Shown piece by piece: positions 21,401 to 33,658 of a stretch of DNA of 64,000 nucleotides. Position numbers and translations under genes: made by a program. The notes below the pieces were generated by a model, which saw nothing but the letters and a program-made list of their open reading frames with translations, did not search any database and was not told where the DNA came from. Within the stretch, counting starts at the first letter, position 1. Every line of letters starts with the position of its first letter. This DNA comes from Nepenthes gracilis (lineage: Eukaryota; Streptophyta; Magnoliopsida; Caryophyllales; Nepenthaceae), in NCBI GenBank assembly GCA_033239525.1, contig BSYO01000014.1:6242536-6306535 (forward strand), in the 5' to 3' direction.

Positions 21401-21455
21401 TTTGGACTTTGGGTTTGACGATGACTTTGATGGTATTAATAGTCGGGTCGTCACA
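18423..21455 (+). repeat. Chromovirus LTR copy 1 (3.03 kb)
   Basis: It starts TGTAACGACCC and ends GGGTCGTCACA, near-perfect inverted termini. A TATA box (TATAAATA, 19184-19191) is followed by a transcript-like region. Dense degenerate arrays of GAACTCCGG(A/C)TTT-type units occupy about 18540-18850 and 19570-20560. Minus-strand ORFs here (RSSFL/PEFF repeats) are just translations of the array. Confidence 0.85.
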
Positions 21456-21457
21456 GT

Positions 21458-21469
21458 TGGTATCGAGAG
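21458..21469 (+). other. Primer binding site, tRNA-iMet type (unit 1)
   Basis: TGGTATCGAGAG, two bases after the LTR end; it resembles TGGTATCAGAG with one base missing. Unit 2 has TGGTATCGTAGAG at about 29107-29119. Confidence 0.7.
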
Positions 21470-21640
21470 AAAACTTGAGATGCTTTAGGATAGTTTGAAT
21501 CAACACGGAAACTTAGGACAAGTTTAGTGTTGGCAAGAAGGGTGTTTTCCTTACTTACACTTTGGGACAAAGACCATTACGATAGTTATCTTTAGACTAA
21601 TTGACTAACGAAATTGTTCTTTTCAGACATTCCCGCAATC

Positions 21641-22610
21641 ATATCTAATAGAGGAAGGAGAAATGATCAGATTAACAACACTCTTATCGGGAGGCAAATT
21701 ACGCGAACCTACTAGGCCAGAATGGCGAAGTCATAGAAGCATTGACTCAAGCAACTCCACCAACTCCAAAGTGACCACCCCGTTCACCGTCCATCGAGGA
21801 GAGGTCGGTCTGACCGGTTTACCAACGAATGAATTCCTGAATTTTTAGGGGAACCCAATCCATTGAATGCTGAAACATGGATTCAACGACTGAAGAAGGT
21901 ATTTACAGTAATCAAGTGCCCTGCTGGGGACATGGTTCTATATGCCACTCATAAGCTGGCAGGGGAAGCACACCACTGGTGGGAGATGCAGAAAAGGGTT
22001 TTTAATATGCCAGAGCGGGAGATTAGTTGGGAGATGTTTGAAACAACTTTTACGAAAAATATTTCCACCCCTAATCTTCGGTAGGCGAAGGAGGATGAAT
22101 TTCTTCGCCCTAAGGCGGGGTACTCGCTCGGTGGCGAGTATGATTCAAAATTTGCGAGTTATCTCGCTATGCCCCTTTCATGGTGGAAGATGAGGAGAGG
22201 AAGGTTAGGCGGTTCTTTCGGGGATTACGGGATGATATCGGGAGACACCTTTCAACTCTAACGTTGACAACGTAAGGAGAGGTGCTCGCAAGGCGGAGAC
22301 ATTTATGAGAAAGAATTGGAAAGGGAGCATTGTCAGACAAAGGACTTTTAGTCGGACATCCAAGGTCGAGTGCTAGTGAAGGGCCTTCTAAGAAGGCTAG
22401 ACCATCAAGTTCAAAGTGGGGAACAGAGCCGATCGGTGCAGAATTCTCGATCTACAAACTAATGATGTATGTGATCATTGCGGGAGATCACATGGAGGGA
22501 AGCCTTGTTACAAGAAGCTGGGTGTTTGTTATAACTGTGGGAAGGCGGGGCACATGATTAGAGATTTTCCGCTCGCTAAACAAGCCCTAGGAGTTAAGTC
22601 TCCAATCTCA
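21641..22610 (+). pseudogene. Chromovirus gag remnant, unit 1
   Basis: The homologous start codon is ATA at 21641 (unit 2 has ATG at 29280), followed by SNRGRRRNDQINN. A stop follows within 30 codons. The Retrotrans_gag core is recognisable in frame 21863-22084: AETWIQRLKKVFTVIKCPAGDMVLYATHKLAGEAHHWW, then WEMFETTF. Two zinc knuckles lie at about 22467-22570: CDHCGRSHGGKPC and CYNCGKAGHMIRDF, where the last cysteine has become F. Several frameshifts break it, so no functional protein is expected. Confidence 0.75.
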
Positions 22611-22639
22611 GCCAAAGTGTTTGCCATTTCTGCAAAAGA

Positions 22640-25600
22640 GGCTGAAAAGTCTACGGAGGTTGTAGAAGGTACACTTTCTATCCATGGCATCTCTAGTCAC
22701 GTACTCTTTGATTACGGATCTACTCATTCTTTTGTTTTCTATGAATTTTCACATCTTACGGCCCTTCTAAAGTTCTTGATTACCCATTGATGGTTGCCTC
22801 ACCGATGGTCGTCAAGTAATTTTAAATATAGCATTTTTGAAGGTCAATAAAAGTAAATGAATACTTGATACCGAGTTAACCTTGTTATCTTGGAAATGAA
22901 AGACTTTGATGCAATCTTAGGAATGGGTAGTTGGCAGAGATATCATGCCAAGATTGATTGTTTCGGAGAAAGAGTAGAATTTACCATTCCTAGAAACAAG
23001 CCTTTTCACATTCAGGGTGTTCGGTGAAAGGAAGCATCCTACTTTATTTCGGCTCTTCATGCCGGACACTTGATTAGTGATGGATGCCAAGCTTATCTAG
23101 CCTTAGCTAGTGTAACTATAGAAAATCAAGAATTTTTTACTAGAGAGATTCCTGTGGTGCAGGAATTTGAAGACATATTCATTGATGAATAACCTAGATT
23201 GCCACCCCAACGAGTTAGAATTTGGAGTGGAATTGATACCGAGTTCAAAGACCGATATCCAAACCACCCTATCGGATAGCACCAATGAACTCAAAGAATT
23301 GAAACAACAATTGCGGAATTGTTAGATAAAGGTTTCATTCGGCCAAGTGTGTCACCATGGGGGAGCAACTGTTCTCTTTGTCAAAAAGAAGGACGAGACC
23401 ATGAGATTATGTGTGGACTATCGGGAATTAAACTAAATCACCATCAAGAACAAATATCCTCTGCCGAGGTTGATGATCTCCTTGATCGATTACAAGGGGC
23501 TTGTGTATTTTCAAAATCGATCTTAGATGCTATCATCGCTTGGATCAGCAAAGAGGATATAGCAAAGGCGGCGTTCGAACCAGGTATGGGCACTATGAAT
23601 TCGTAGTAATGCCTTTTGGGTTGACTAATGCTCTGGCTGTTTTTATGGACCTGATAAATCAAATTTTCCAACCATACCTGGACAAGTTCGTGATAGTATT
23701 TATTGATGACATCCTTGTGTACTCGAAAAGCTCTGAGGAACACGAGGAGCATTTACGCACTACACTTCGAATTCTTAGGGAGCATCGGTTATTCGCCAAA
23801 TTGAAAAAGTGTGAATTTTGGTTGGAGAAAGTAGGATTCCTTGGACACGTCATCTCTAAGGAAGGAATCTCAGTCGACCCTATGAAAGTGGAAGCAGTAG
23901 TAAAGTGGAACCGGCCAACTTCTATGACTGAAGTGCGAAGCTTCTTAGGCCTGGCTGGATATTATAGACGGTTTGTGGAAAATTTTTCCCAAATCGCCTT
24001 GCCACTCACACAATTAACTAAGAAGGATGCCAAGTTCGAGTGGACCAAAGATTGTGAAGAGAGCTTCCACACGCTTAAAGACCGGTTAACTTTTGCTCCG
24101 ATCCTGACCATTCCAAGCGGGTCGGGAGGATCGGTGTTTCTTGCGATGCTTGAAGATTGGATTGGGCTGTGTTTTAATGCAACACGGTAGGGTAATTGCC
24201 TATGGGTCCGCGACAGTTGAAGGATCATGAGAGGAATTACCCAACCACGATCTGGAATTACCGCATGTGGTGTTTGCGTTGAAAATGGAGGCATTACCTA
24301 TATGGTGAAAGATTCTTGGTCTACTCCGATCACAAGAGTCTAAAATATTTATTCTCCCGAAGGAACTGAACATGGGAGGCAGAGAAGATGGATTGAATTC
24401 CTAAAAAAGCTGTGGCCCACAGTGAAATCCGATATGAGCCGGAAAGGCCAACGTTGTTGCCGGCGTTAAGTAGACAGCTGGGATGCTAGCTAGAATGCAA
24501 GTTAAGCAAATGGAGATCTTGGATTGTCTCATGAATTATGATGTCCCAGCGTTATGTGCATGGGAAGCGGATGATTTTGGCGTATCTTCAAGTTCAGCCA
24601 GAAATGATTAATGGGGTAAAGGGATGTCAAATGAATGATTCTTTTCTTGTAAAGATCATGGGCGAGCTAGATAAAGAATCCCAAAGTGATTTTCAGATTT
24701 CACCGGATGGAGCATTAAGATTTAGAAATGGGTTATGTGTCTTGAGACAATAAAGACTTAAAGGACAAAATTCTTAAAGAAGCCCATCGATCCGTTATAC
24801 GATACACCCGAGGCGATAAGATGCATCGAGATTTGAAGAAAACATTAGGGTGGAGGAATATGAAAAGGGATATTGCAGTTTACGTGGAAAAGTGCCTTAT
24901 ATGCCAACAAGTAAAGGCTGAAAGAAAGCAGCCGTTTGGGTTATTGCAACTAATGCCATTTCTAGGCTGGAAATGAGAAGACATTGCCATGGATTTTGTG
25001 ACCGGTCTGCCAAGGACACCAAGGAAGCATGATGCTATTTGGGTGATTGTCGACCGGCTAACAAAGTCAGCTCATTTCCTAGCAATCCGAACGACTTACT
25101 CCCGTGATAAATTAGCCCAACTGCATGTAAACGAGATTGTCAGACTTCATGGTGTGCCTGTCTCTATTGTATCAGATAGAGACCCTCGCTTTGTTTCACG
25201 ATTCTGGAAAAGCCTACATAAAGAGTTGGGTACTAAATTAAAATTTAGTACTGCTTTTCATCCGCAAACCGACGGCCAATCAGAACAGACTATCCAGATT
25301 CTCGAAGATATGTTAAGGGCCTCAGTCTTGGAGATGAAAGGACTTGGGATGATTCATTGGCTCTTGCAGAATTTGCTTATAATAACAGTTACCAGGCCAG
25401 CATTGACATGGCTCCTTTTGAGGCATTGTATGGGAGAAAATGTAGATCGCCAATTTACTGGGGTGCACGGAGATAAGAGGATTTTGGGTCTAGACATTAT
25501 CAAAGAGACGGCAGAAAAGATAAAGTTATTACATGAGAATCTCAGAGTAGCCCAGAGCAGACAAAAGAGCTATGCAGACAGGAGGAGATCTGCATTAGAA

Positions 25601-26031
25601 TTCAAAAAATGTGATTTTGTATTCCTAAAGGTATCGCCATCCAAAGGAAAATACAGATTCGGGGTAAAAGGGAAGCTGAAGCCACGATTTATTGGCCCTT
25701 TTGAAATTCTAGAGAGGATCGGAGAAGAGCTTACAGACTTGTACTACCTCCAAACTTGGCAGAAGTACATGACGTGTTTCATGTATCAATGCTTCGAAAG
25801 TATGTCCATGATCCTACTCATGTAATTGAGTATGAACCTTTGACGATCGACAAGGACTTGTCCTATATAGAAGAACGAGTGAAAATCCTGGATCGAAGGG
25901 AACAGAGACTACGCACCAAATCAATCGCTTTAATAAAGGTGCTCTGGAAGAATCACACACCGGAAGAGGCAACTTGGGAACGGGAGGAAGAGATTCGGAA
26001 CAAATATCCATATCTATTTTCTCAAGGTTAG
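22640..26031 (+). pseudogene. Chromovirus pol remnant, unit 1 (PR-RT-RH-INT-chromodomain)
   Basis: Modules in order: protease at about 22660-22790 with VLFDYGSTHSF, where the usual DSG is DYG; RT at 23319-24190 in three frames, ending in the well-kept frame 23501-24190 with MPFGLTNA and [10 protein letters not shown] (both aspartates present); RNase H traces at 24270-24420 (FLVYSDHKSLKYLF in one frame); integrase with CLICQQVK zinc finger at about 24890, then frame 24989-25825 with D2, D63 and E99, the DD35E spacing intact, followed by a frameshift around 25350; and a C-terminal frame 25756-26031 with VLWKNHTPEEATWEREEE, the chromodomain-like tail. Stops and shifts between modules make it a pseudogene. 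Confidence 0.8.
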
Positions 26032-26070
26032 TAACTTTATTTAAAATTTCAAGGACGAAATTCCTATAAG

Positions 26071-26080
26071 TAGGGGAGGT
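26071..26080 (+). other. Polypurine tract, unit 1
   Basis: TAGGGGAGGT sits directly before LTR copy 2. Unit 2 has GTGGGGGAGGT before LTR copy 3 (to 33658). Confidence 0.75.
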
Positions 26081-29000
26081 TGTTACGACCCAAAATTTTT
26101 AAAAGGAAAATTTTAATCATCAAGTCCGGTCAACGTTAGTTGACCGGAAAACAAAATAAGAAAAGTACATCGGCTTAAGATGGAATCAAGTTAGGCCTTA
26201 AGAACTCTAAATTTCTGGGATAAGAAGAAGTCCGGATTGCATTGGTGAAATTCTAGTCCGGTTTACGGATGAAAAGAAGTCGGATTTCCTTGATAAAGAA
26301 AGTCAGATTTCCTTATAAAAAATGAAGTTGGATTTCTCTTGGTAAAAAACTCCGGATTCCGTAGGAAGCAGTCAGTTTCCTTGGAGAAAAGAAGTTGGAT
26401 TTCCTTGAAGAGAAGAAGTCGGTTGTTTAAAAAGAAGTACTCAGTTTTCCGAAGTAAAAGAAGTCGAATTTAATGAAAATGAAGTCGGTCAGTAGGGGCG
26501 GAATGCGGTGTGTGAAAGTAAAGACGGAGTAGATTGGGAGTAATCCGGTCAACCTAAAATGTTGACCGGAAAACGTCAAACGAATGGATGGAAAGGAAAG
26601 AAAGCGAGATCCGGTCAACACCAATAGTTGACGAAAAAAATTAAGTCGGTCCACGAAGAAAATAAGGAAAAATATTGGGAAGGAAACGACCATCAATAAT
26701 CGGCTATTTTCGAGACGTATTGGAAAACGTAAATCATAAATGACCCTCTTTGAAAAATATAAGATTATAAATATCACTCTTTGGAAAAGGAAGAGCTATA
26801 AATGACGGCCACCAAAACCTAGGGTTATAAATAAGGACTAAGAACATCAGAAAAATGCACCTGAAGAATTTCTAATGTAAAGAAGGAAACCGAAAGCTAA
26901 GGAAAAGTAGAAAGGAATTCAGGCAAGATACTCACCCTTATTTCTAAAACTCATGTTTATTTATGTTACTATGAAAGTATATGATATTCTGTATGAAGTA
27001 TGCTTTTGCTGTTTTATGACTTATCGTTTTGAAATGCATGTTTAAAGGAAATTCTATTACGCATGATGTCAGATTTATTCTGTTTAATTGTCAATGGTTA
27101 TGAATTTTGCTAAATGCATGTTTACGGAAAGGAATTTTAGGCTTTATGATGAAACAAGAATTCCTGCTATTGATTTTTGTTCTGTCAAAAAGATCTCTGA
27201 ATTTAGGATAAAAGACCTCCGGCATTTTACAGAAAATGATTTAGAACTCCGGCATTTTAGAGAATGATTTTGGATTTAGAGCTCCGGCATTTTGAAAAAT
27301 GAACTTCGGATTAGGGCCTTGATTAACAGTAAATGAACTCTGAATTTAGAACTTCGGATTTTAAAAATGCACTCTGAATTTAAGAACATCGGACTTTAAC
27401 AGAAAGCACTCCGGATTAAGAGCTTCAGATTTTAAACAGAAACACATTCCAGATTTCAGAGCTTCGGATTTTAAAAAGAAAAGCACTCCGTTTAGTTATG
27501 AAAAAGAACTCCGGCCTTCTGTTTGAAAAAGAACTCCGGCCTACTGTAGAAAAAGAACCCCGGTTTTTTATTTCGACTTTTACTCCGGCTTTTGATAACA
27601 ACTCCTGATACAAGAACTTCGGCATTTAACAAAAGAACATCGGTTTTTGAAATGAACTCCGGCTTTTGAACTCCGAATTTTAGAGCTTCGGATTTTATAA
27701 GAAAATAAACTTCGGATTTATGAACTTCGGATTTTGAAAGAAAAGCACTCCGTCCATTTTAAATGAAGCAGTCCATCCCTTTAAGTACTCCGGATTATGG
27801 AAAAGAAAAGCACTCTGTCCATTTTAAATGAAGCACTCCGTCCCTTTAAGCACTCCGGATTTTCGGTAAGAAAGGCACTCCGTCCTTTTTGAAAAGAAAG
27901 GCACTCCGTCCCTTTTAAGAAAAAGAACTTCGGACTTTGTTAAAAATGTACTCCGTCCTTTATGAACTCCGGTTTTAATAATCTTGGGATTCAGAAAAGA
28001 ACTCCGGCTTTGATTTAAGAAACGAACTCCGGCTTTGTAAGAAAAGAACTCCGGCAATAATAAAAGAACTCCGGCTTCAGGAACTTCGGCCTTCCGTTTG
28101 AAAAGAACTTTGGAAATTTAATAAACAAGACTTTGTCCTTTTTATTGAAAAAGAACTTCGGATATTGAACTTCGGATTTTTTTGAAAGATGAACTCCGGC
28201 TTTTGAAAAGATGATATGGACTTCAAATGTTGAAGTTAAAGAACCAAGGCTATAAGAACAAGGAAAATGTAATTCGGACAGCAAGTGGAACTCCATGACT
28301 TTTGACTTTTGATCTATGATGATTGGCCATTAAAGAACACGAACCAAGAACCGAGTTTCCATTAAACTTGTTGTTAAAGATGGATGAAGGATATTGGAGT
28401 GACACTCGAGGATGCCTCCTGGGCCACGGGAGGGGACATTTTGGTGGCATAAGAACTATGGACTATGGCCCCGTATGCCGAGTTAAAGGCATTACCTCCC
28501 GCCCCGGGGAGCATAATGAGGGGATACGGCTTTAGGTTGTGGGGTAGCACACAACCCGTCCTCGATGTTGTCCGCTCCCGTCCGGTCCCTAAAGATGATA
28601 TGAATTCCGAATGATTTTGATGAATTTTCTGAAGACATGATGAAATGAATAAGAACTGAAGAAGAAATGATATGATGATTTTTCTTATGCTATGCTATAT
28701 TATGAAATTATGTTTTGATCAAACTATATGTATGTTTATGTTTTTCTGCATGTGAGTATCTGCTGGGCTTTGTAAGCTCATTCTTGTAACTTTTCGGATG
28801 ACAAGCTTATGGAGGATGAAGTTGAGTAAATCCTGGTGTAGCTGAATGTTTAAGGTAGTGGGAGGAGTAGATTTTTGGAGCTTTGTTTATTTTGTTTTTG
28901 AGAAAACTTGTAAAATTTATTCCGCTGCTTATGAATATTAGTATGTTTCCGTGATACTTTGGGATTAATGAAATTATAAATCTTTAGTATGCATCTCAAG

Positions 29001-29103
29001 TTCAAAGAAGAAAGAAAAATTTTATTTTTACTGTTATCTTTTTATTTATTTGGACTTTGGATTTGACGTATAGCTTTTGATGGTATTAGTCGGGTTCGTC
29101 ACG
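26081..29103 (+). repeat. Chromovirus LTR copy 2 (shared middle LTR)
   Basis: It starts TGTTACGACCC and ends GTCACG. It is closely similar to copy 1 across its length, with the same TATA box (26826-26833) and CCGG-rich arrays, but with more 1-4 base gaps, mainly in its first 600 bp and last 300 bp. Confidence 0.85.
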
Positions 29104-29279
29104 TTTTGGTATCGTAGAGAAAACCGAGATGCTTTAGGATAGTTTGAATCAACACTAAACTTAGGACAAGTTTAGTGTTGAAAGGGTGTTTTCCTTACTT
29201 ACACTTTGGGACAAAGACCATTACGACATTATCTTTAGACTAATTGACTAACGAAATTGTTCTTTTGGACGTTCCAATC

Positions 29280-32200
29280 ATGTCTAATAGAGGAAGGAGA
29301 AAATGATCGATTAACAACACTCTTATCGGGAGGCAAGATCATTAACCTACTAGGCCAGAATGGTCAAGTCATAGAAGCTTTGGCTCCGACAACTCCACTC
29401 AACTCGGTGACTGCCCCGATTCCTTGTCCATCAGAGGAGAGGTCGGCCCACGATGGTTTACCAACGAATGAATTCCTGAATTTTAGGGGAACCGAATCCG
29501 TTGAAGAGGTGGAAACATGGATTCAGCTTCCATCAAGAAGGTATTTACGGTAATCAAGTGCCTCAATGGGACATGGTGTTATATGCCACTGTGCATAAGC
29601 GGGAAACCTGGAGTGGGAGATGCGTAAGGGTTTTATATGCCGGAGCGGGAGATTAGTTGGGATGTTTGAAACAACTTTTAGAAAAATATTTTCCAAAAAT
29701 ATTTCTCCTTGTGGCGGGAAGAAGGAGGATGGAATTCCTTCGCCCTAAGGCGGGGTACTCGCTCGGGGTGGCGGAGTATGATTCAAAATTTACGAGGATT
29801 GTCTCATATGCCCCTTTCATGGTGGAAGATGAGAGAGGAAGGTTAGACGGTTCTTTCGGGGGATTACGGGATGATATCGGAGACACCTTTCAACTCTAAC
29901 GCCGACAACGTATGAGAGGTGCTGTAATTTATGCATTTATGAGAAAGAACTGGAAAGGGAGCATTGTCCAAGCGAAGGACTTTTAGTCGGACATCGAGGC
30001 GGTGCTAGTGAAGGGCCTTCTAGGAAGGCAAGACCATCAAGGTTGTTGAGGAACAGAGCCGTCAAAGGTGAAATTCGGGATCTACGGCTAATGATGCATG
30101 TGATCATTGCGAGATCACATGGAGAAAACCTTGCACTGAGAGGTGGGTGTTTGTTATAACTGTGGGCAAGTGGGGCACATGATTAGAGATTTTGTCCCAG
30201 CTCACGCAAACAAGCCCCGGAGTTAAGTCTCTATCTCAGCCAAAGTGTTTGCCATTTTCGCAAAGAGGTCAAAAGTCTACTGAGGTTGTAGAAGGTACAC
30301 TTTTCATCTGTGGCATCTAGTCACGTACTCTTTGATTCTGGATCTACTCATTCTTTTTGTTTCCATGACTTTTGAAGCATCTTCGCCCTTCCTAAAGTTC
30401 TGATTACCCGTTGATGGTTGCCTCACCGGCCGGGTTGTCGTCTAATTTTAAATATAGCATTTTTCGAAGGTCCGATAAAAGTAAATGAATACTTGATACT
30501 GTTAACTTTGGTTGTACTTTGAAATGAAAGATTTTGATGCAATCTTAGGAATGGGTAGTTTAGCCAAGATTCATGCCAAGATTGATTGTTTCCGAAAAGA
30601 GTAGAATTTACCATTTTCCTAGAAACAAGCCTTTTCACATTCGGGGTGTTCGGTGAAAGGAAGCATCCTACTTATTTCGGCTCTTCATGCCCGGACCTTG
30701 ATTAGTGATGGATGCCAAGCTTATCTAGCCTTAGCTAGTGTAACTATAGAAAATCAAGAATCTTTTACTAGAGAGATTCTGTGGTGAATTTGAAGACATA
30801 TTCATTGATGAATAACCTAGATTGCCACCCACGAGAGTTAGAATTTGGGTGGAATTGATACTGATTTGAAGACCGATATCCAAACCACCTATCGGATGGC
30901 ACGGCTAAACTCAAAGGTGAAACAACAATTGTAGGAATTGTTAGATAAAGGTTTCATTCGACCAAGTGTGTCACCATGGGGAGCACTGTTCTCTTTAGCC
31001 AAAAGAAGGACGGGACCATGATTATGTGGACTATCGAGAATTAAGCGAAATCACCATCAAGAACAAATATCCTCGGTGAGGGATTGATGATCTCCTTGAT
31101 CGGTTACAAGGGGTCAGCGTATTTTCAAAAATCGATCTTAGATGCAGGTATCAGCGGCTTCGGATCGGCAAATAGGATATAGCAAAGACGTTCGAACCGG
31201 GTATGGGCAATTGCGAATTCGTAGTAATGCCTTTTGGGTTGACTAATGCTCCGGCTGTTTTATGGACTGATAAATCAAATTTTCCAACCATACTGGACAA
31301 GTTAAGTGATAGTATTTATTGATGACATCCTTGTGTACTCGAAAAGCTGCGAGGAACACGAGGAGCATTTTACGCACGACACTTCGAATCTTAGGGAGCA
31401 TCGATTGTTCGCCAAATTGAAAAAGTGTGAATTTTGGTTGAGAAAGTAGGATTCCTTGGACACGTCATCTCTCTAAGGAAGGAATCTCTCGTCGACCCTA
31501 TGAAAGTGGGAAGCAGGTTGTAAAGTGGAACCGGCCAACTTCTATGACCGAGTGCGAAGCTTCTTAGGCCTCTGGATATTATAGACCGTTTATGGAAAAC
31601 TTTTCCCAAATCGCCTTGCCACTCACACAATTAACTAAGAAGGATGCCAAGTTCGAAAGGACCAAAGATTGTGAAGAGAGCTTCCCGGACGCTTAAAAGA
31701 CCGGTTAACTTTTGCTCGAACACGACCATTCCAAACGGGTCCGAGGAGGACGGTTGTTATCACGATGCTTCAAGATTGGATTGGGCTGTGTTTTAATGCA
31801 ACACGGTAGGGTAATTGCCTATGGGTCACGACAGGTTGAAGGATCATGAGAGAATTACCCAACTCCGCGTCCCCGGAATTGGCGCGGTGGTGTTTGCATT
31901 GAAAATGCGGAGGCATTACCTATATGGTGAAAGATTCTTGGTCTACTCCGATCACAAGAGTCTAAAATATTTATTCTCGGAAAGGCCGAACTCCAACATG
32001 AGACTGAGGCCGAAGAGAAGATGGATTGAATTCTAAAGGAGATGACGTGGCCTCCGTTGGCCTGAGGTAGGCGGAAGGCCAATGTTAGTTGCAATAGCGT
32101 TAAGTAGGCAGCACTGGATGCTAGTTAGAATGCAAAGTTAAGCAAATGGAGATGCTGGGTTACTCTGAATTATGATGTCGATTATGTGCATGGGAAGCGG

Positions 32201-33600
32201 ATGATTTTGGCGCATCTTTAAGTTCGGCCCAAAATGATTAATGGGTAAAGGGATGTCAAATGAATGATTCTTTTCTTGTAAAGATCATGGGCGAGCTAGA
32301 TAAAGAATCCCAAAGTGATTTTTGATTTCGCACGATGGAGCATTAAGATTTAGAAATCGATTATGTGTCTTAGGATAATAAAGACTTAAAGACAAAATTC
32401 TAAAGAAGCCCGCGATCCCGTTATCACGATTCACCAGGAGCCAATAAGATGCATCGAGTTTGAAAACGATTCGGTGGAGGAATGAAAAGGGATATTGCAG
32501 GTTCACGTGGAAAAGTGCATATATGCCAACAAGTAAAGGTGGCAGAGCAGCCGTTTAGGTTATACAACTAATGCCATTTCGGTTTGAAATGAGAAGACAT
32601 TGCCATGGATTTTGTGACCGGTGCCAAGGATGCCAAGGAAGCATGATGCTATTTGGGTGATTGTCGAGCCAGCTAACAAAGTCAGCTCATTTCCTAGCAA
32701 TCAACGACTTACTCTCGTGATAAATTAGCCCAACTTGTATGTAAACGAGGTTATCGACTTCATGGTGTGCTGTCTCTATTGTATCAGATAGAGACCCTCG
32801 TTTTGTTTCACGATTACGGAAAAGCCTCCCAAGAGTCACCAATTTGAATTTTCTTGCTTTTCATCCATGAAACCGATGACCAACGAGCGGACTATCCCAG
32901 TTCTCGAAGATATGTTAAGGGCCTCGGTCTTGGAGATGAAAGGACTTGGGATGATTCATTGGCTCTTGCGTAGAATTTGCTTATAATAACAGGTTACCGA
33001 GGCCGACGTTGCATGGCTCCTTTGAGGCATTGTATGAGAAATGTAGATCGCCAATTTCTTTGGGGTGCACGGAGATAAGAGGATTTTGGGTCTAGACATT
33101 ATCAAAGAGACGGCAGAAAGATAAAGTTATTACATGAGAATCTCGAGTAGCCCGGGCAGCGGACAAAAGAGCTATGTAGATAGGAGGAGATGCATTAGAA
33201 TTCCAAAAAGTGATTTTGTGTTCCTAAAGGTATCGCCGTCCAAAGGAAATTTGGGGTAAAAGGAAGGTTACCATTTATTGGTCCTTGAAATTCTAGAGAG
33301 GATTAGAGAAGAGCTTACAGACTTGCACTACCTCCAAACTTGGCGGAGGTACATGACGTGTTTCATGTATCAATGCTTGAAAGTATCCATGATCCTACTC
33401 ATGTAATTGAGTATGAACTTTGATTTGATCGACGAGGACTTGTCTATATAGAAGAACCAAAGAAAATTTTGGATCGAAGGGAAGCGGAGACTACGCACCA
33501 AATCAATCGCTCCTAATAAAGGTGCTCTGGAAGAATCACACACCTAAGAGGACTTGGGAACGGGAGGAAGAGATTCGGAACAAATATCCATATCTATTTT
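29280..33600 (+). pseudogene. Chromovirus gag-pol remnant, unit 2
   Basis: The same modules occur as in unit 1 in the same order: gag start at 29280 (ATG), gag core around 29500-29700, zinc knuckles near 30100-30190, protease DSGSTHSF-like near 30325-30350 (here the sequence supports DSG), RT with the IDDILVYSK region near 31315-31350, RNase H frame 31815-32036 (ALKMRRHYLYGERFLVYSDHKSLKYLFSE), integrase 32390-33000, and the chromodomain-like tail near 33440-33600. Hardly any frame stays open beyond 80 codons because of many small insertions and deletions relative to unit 1. Confidence 0.75.
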
Positions 33601-33658
33601 CAAGGTTAGTAACTTTATTTTAAATTTCAAGGACGAAATTCCTATAAGTGGGGGAGGT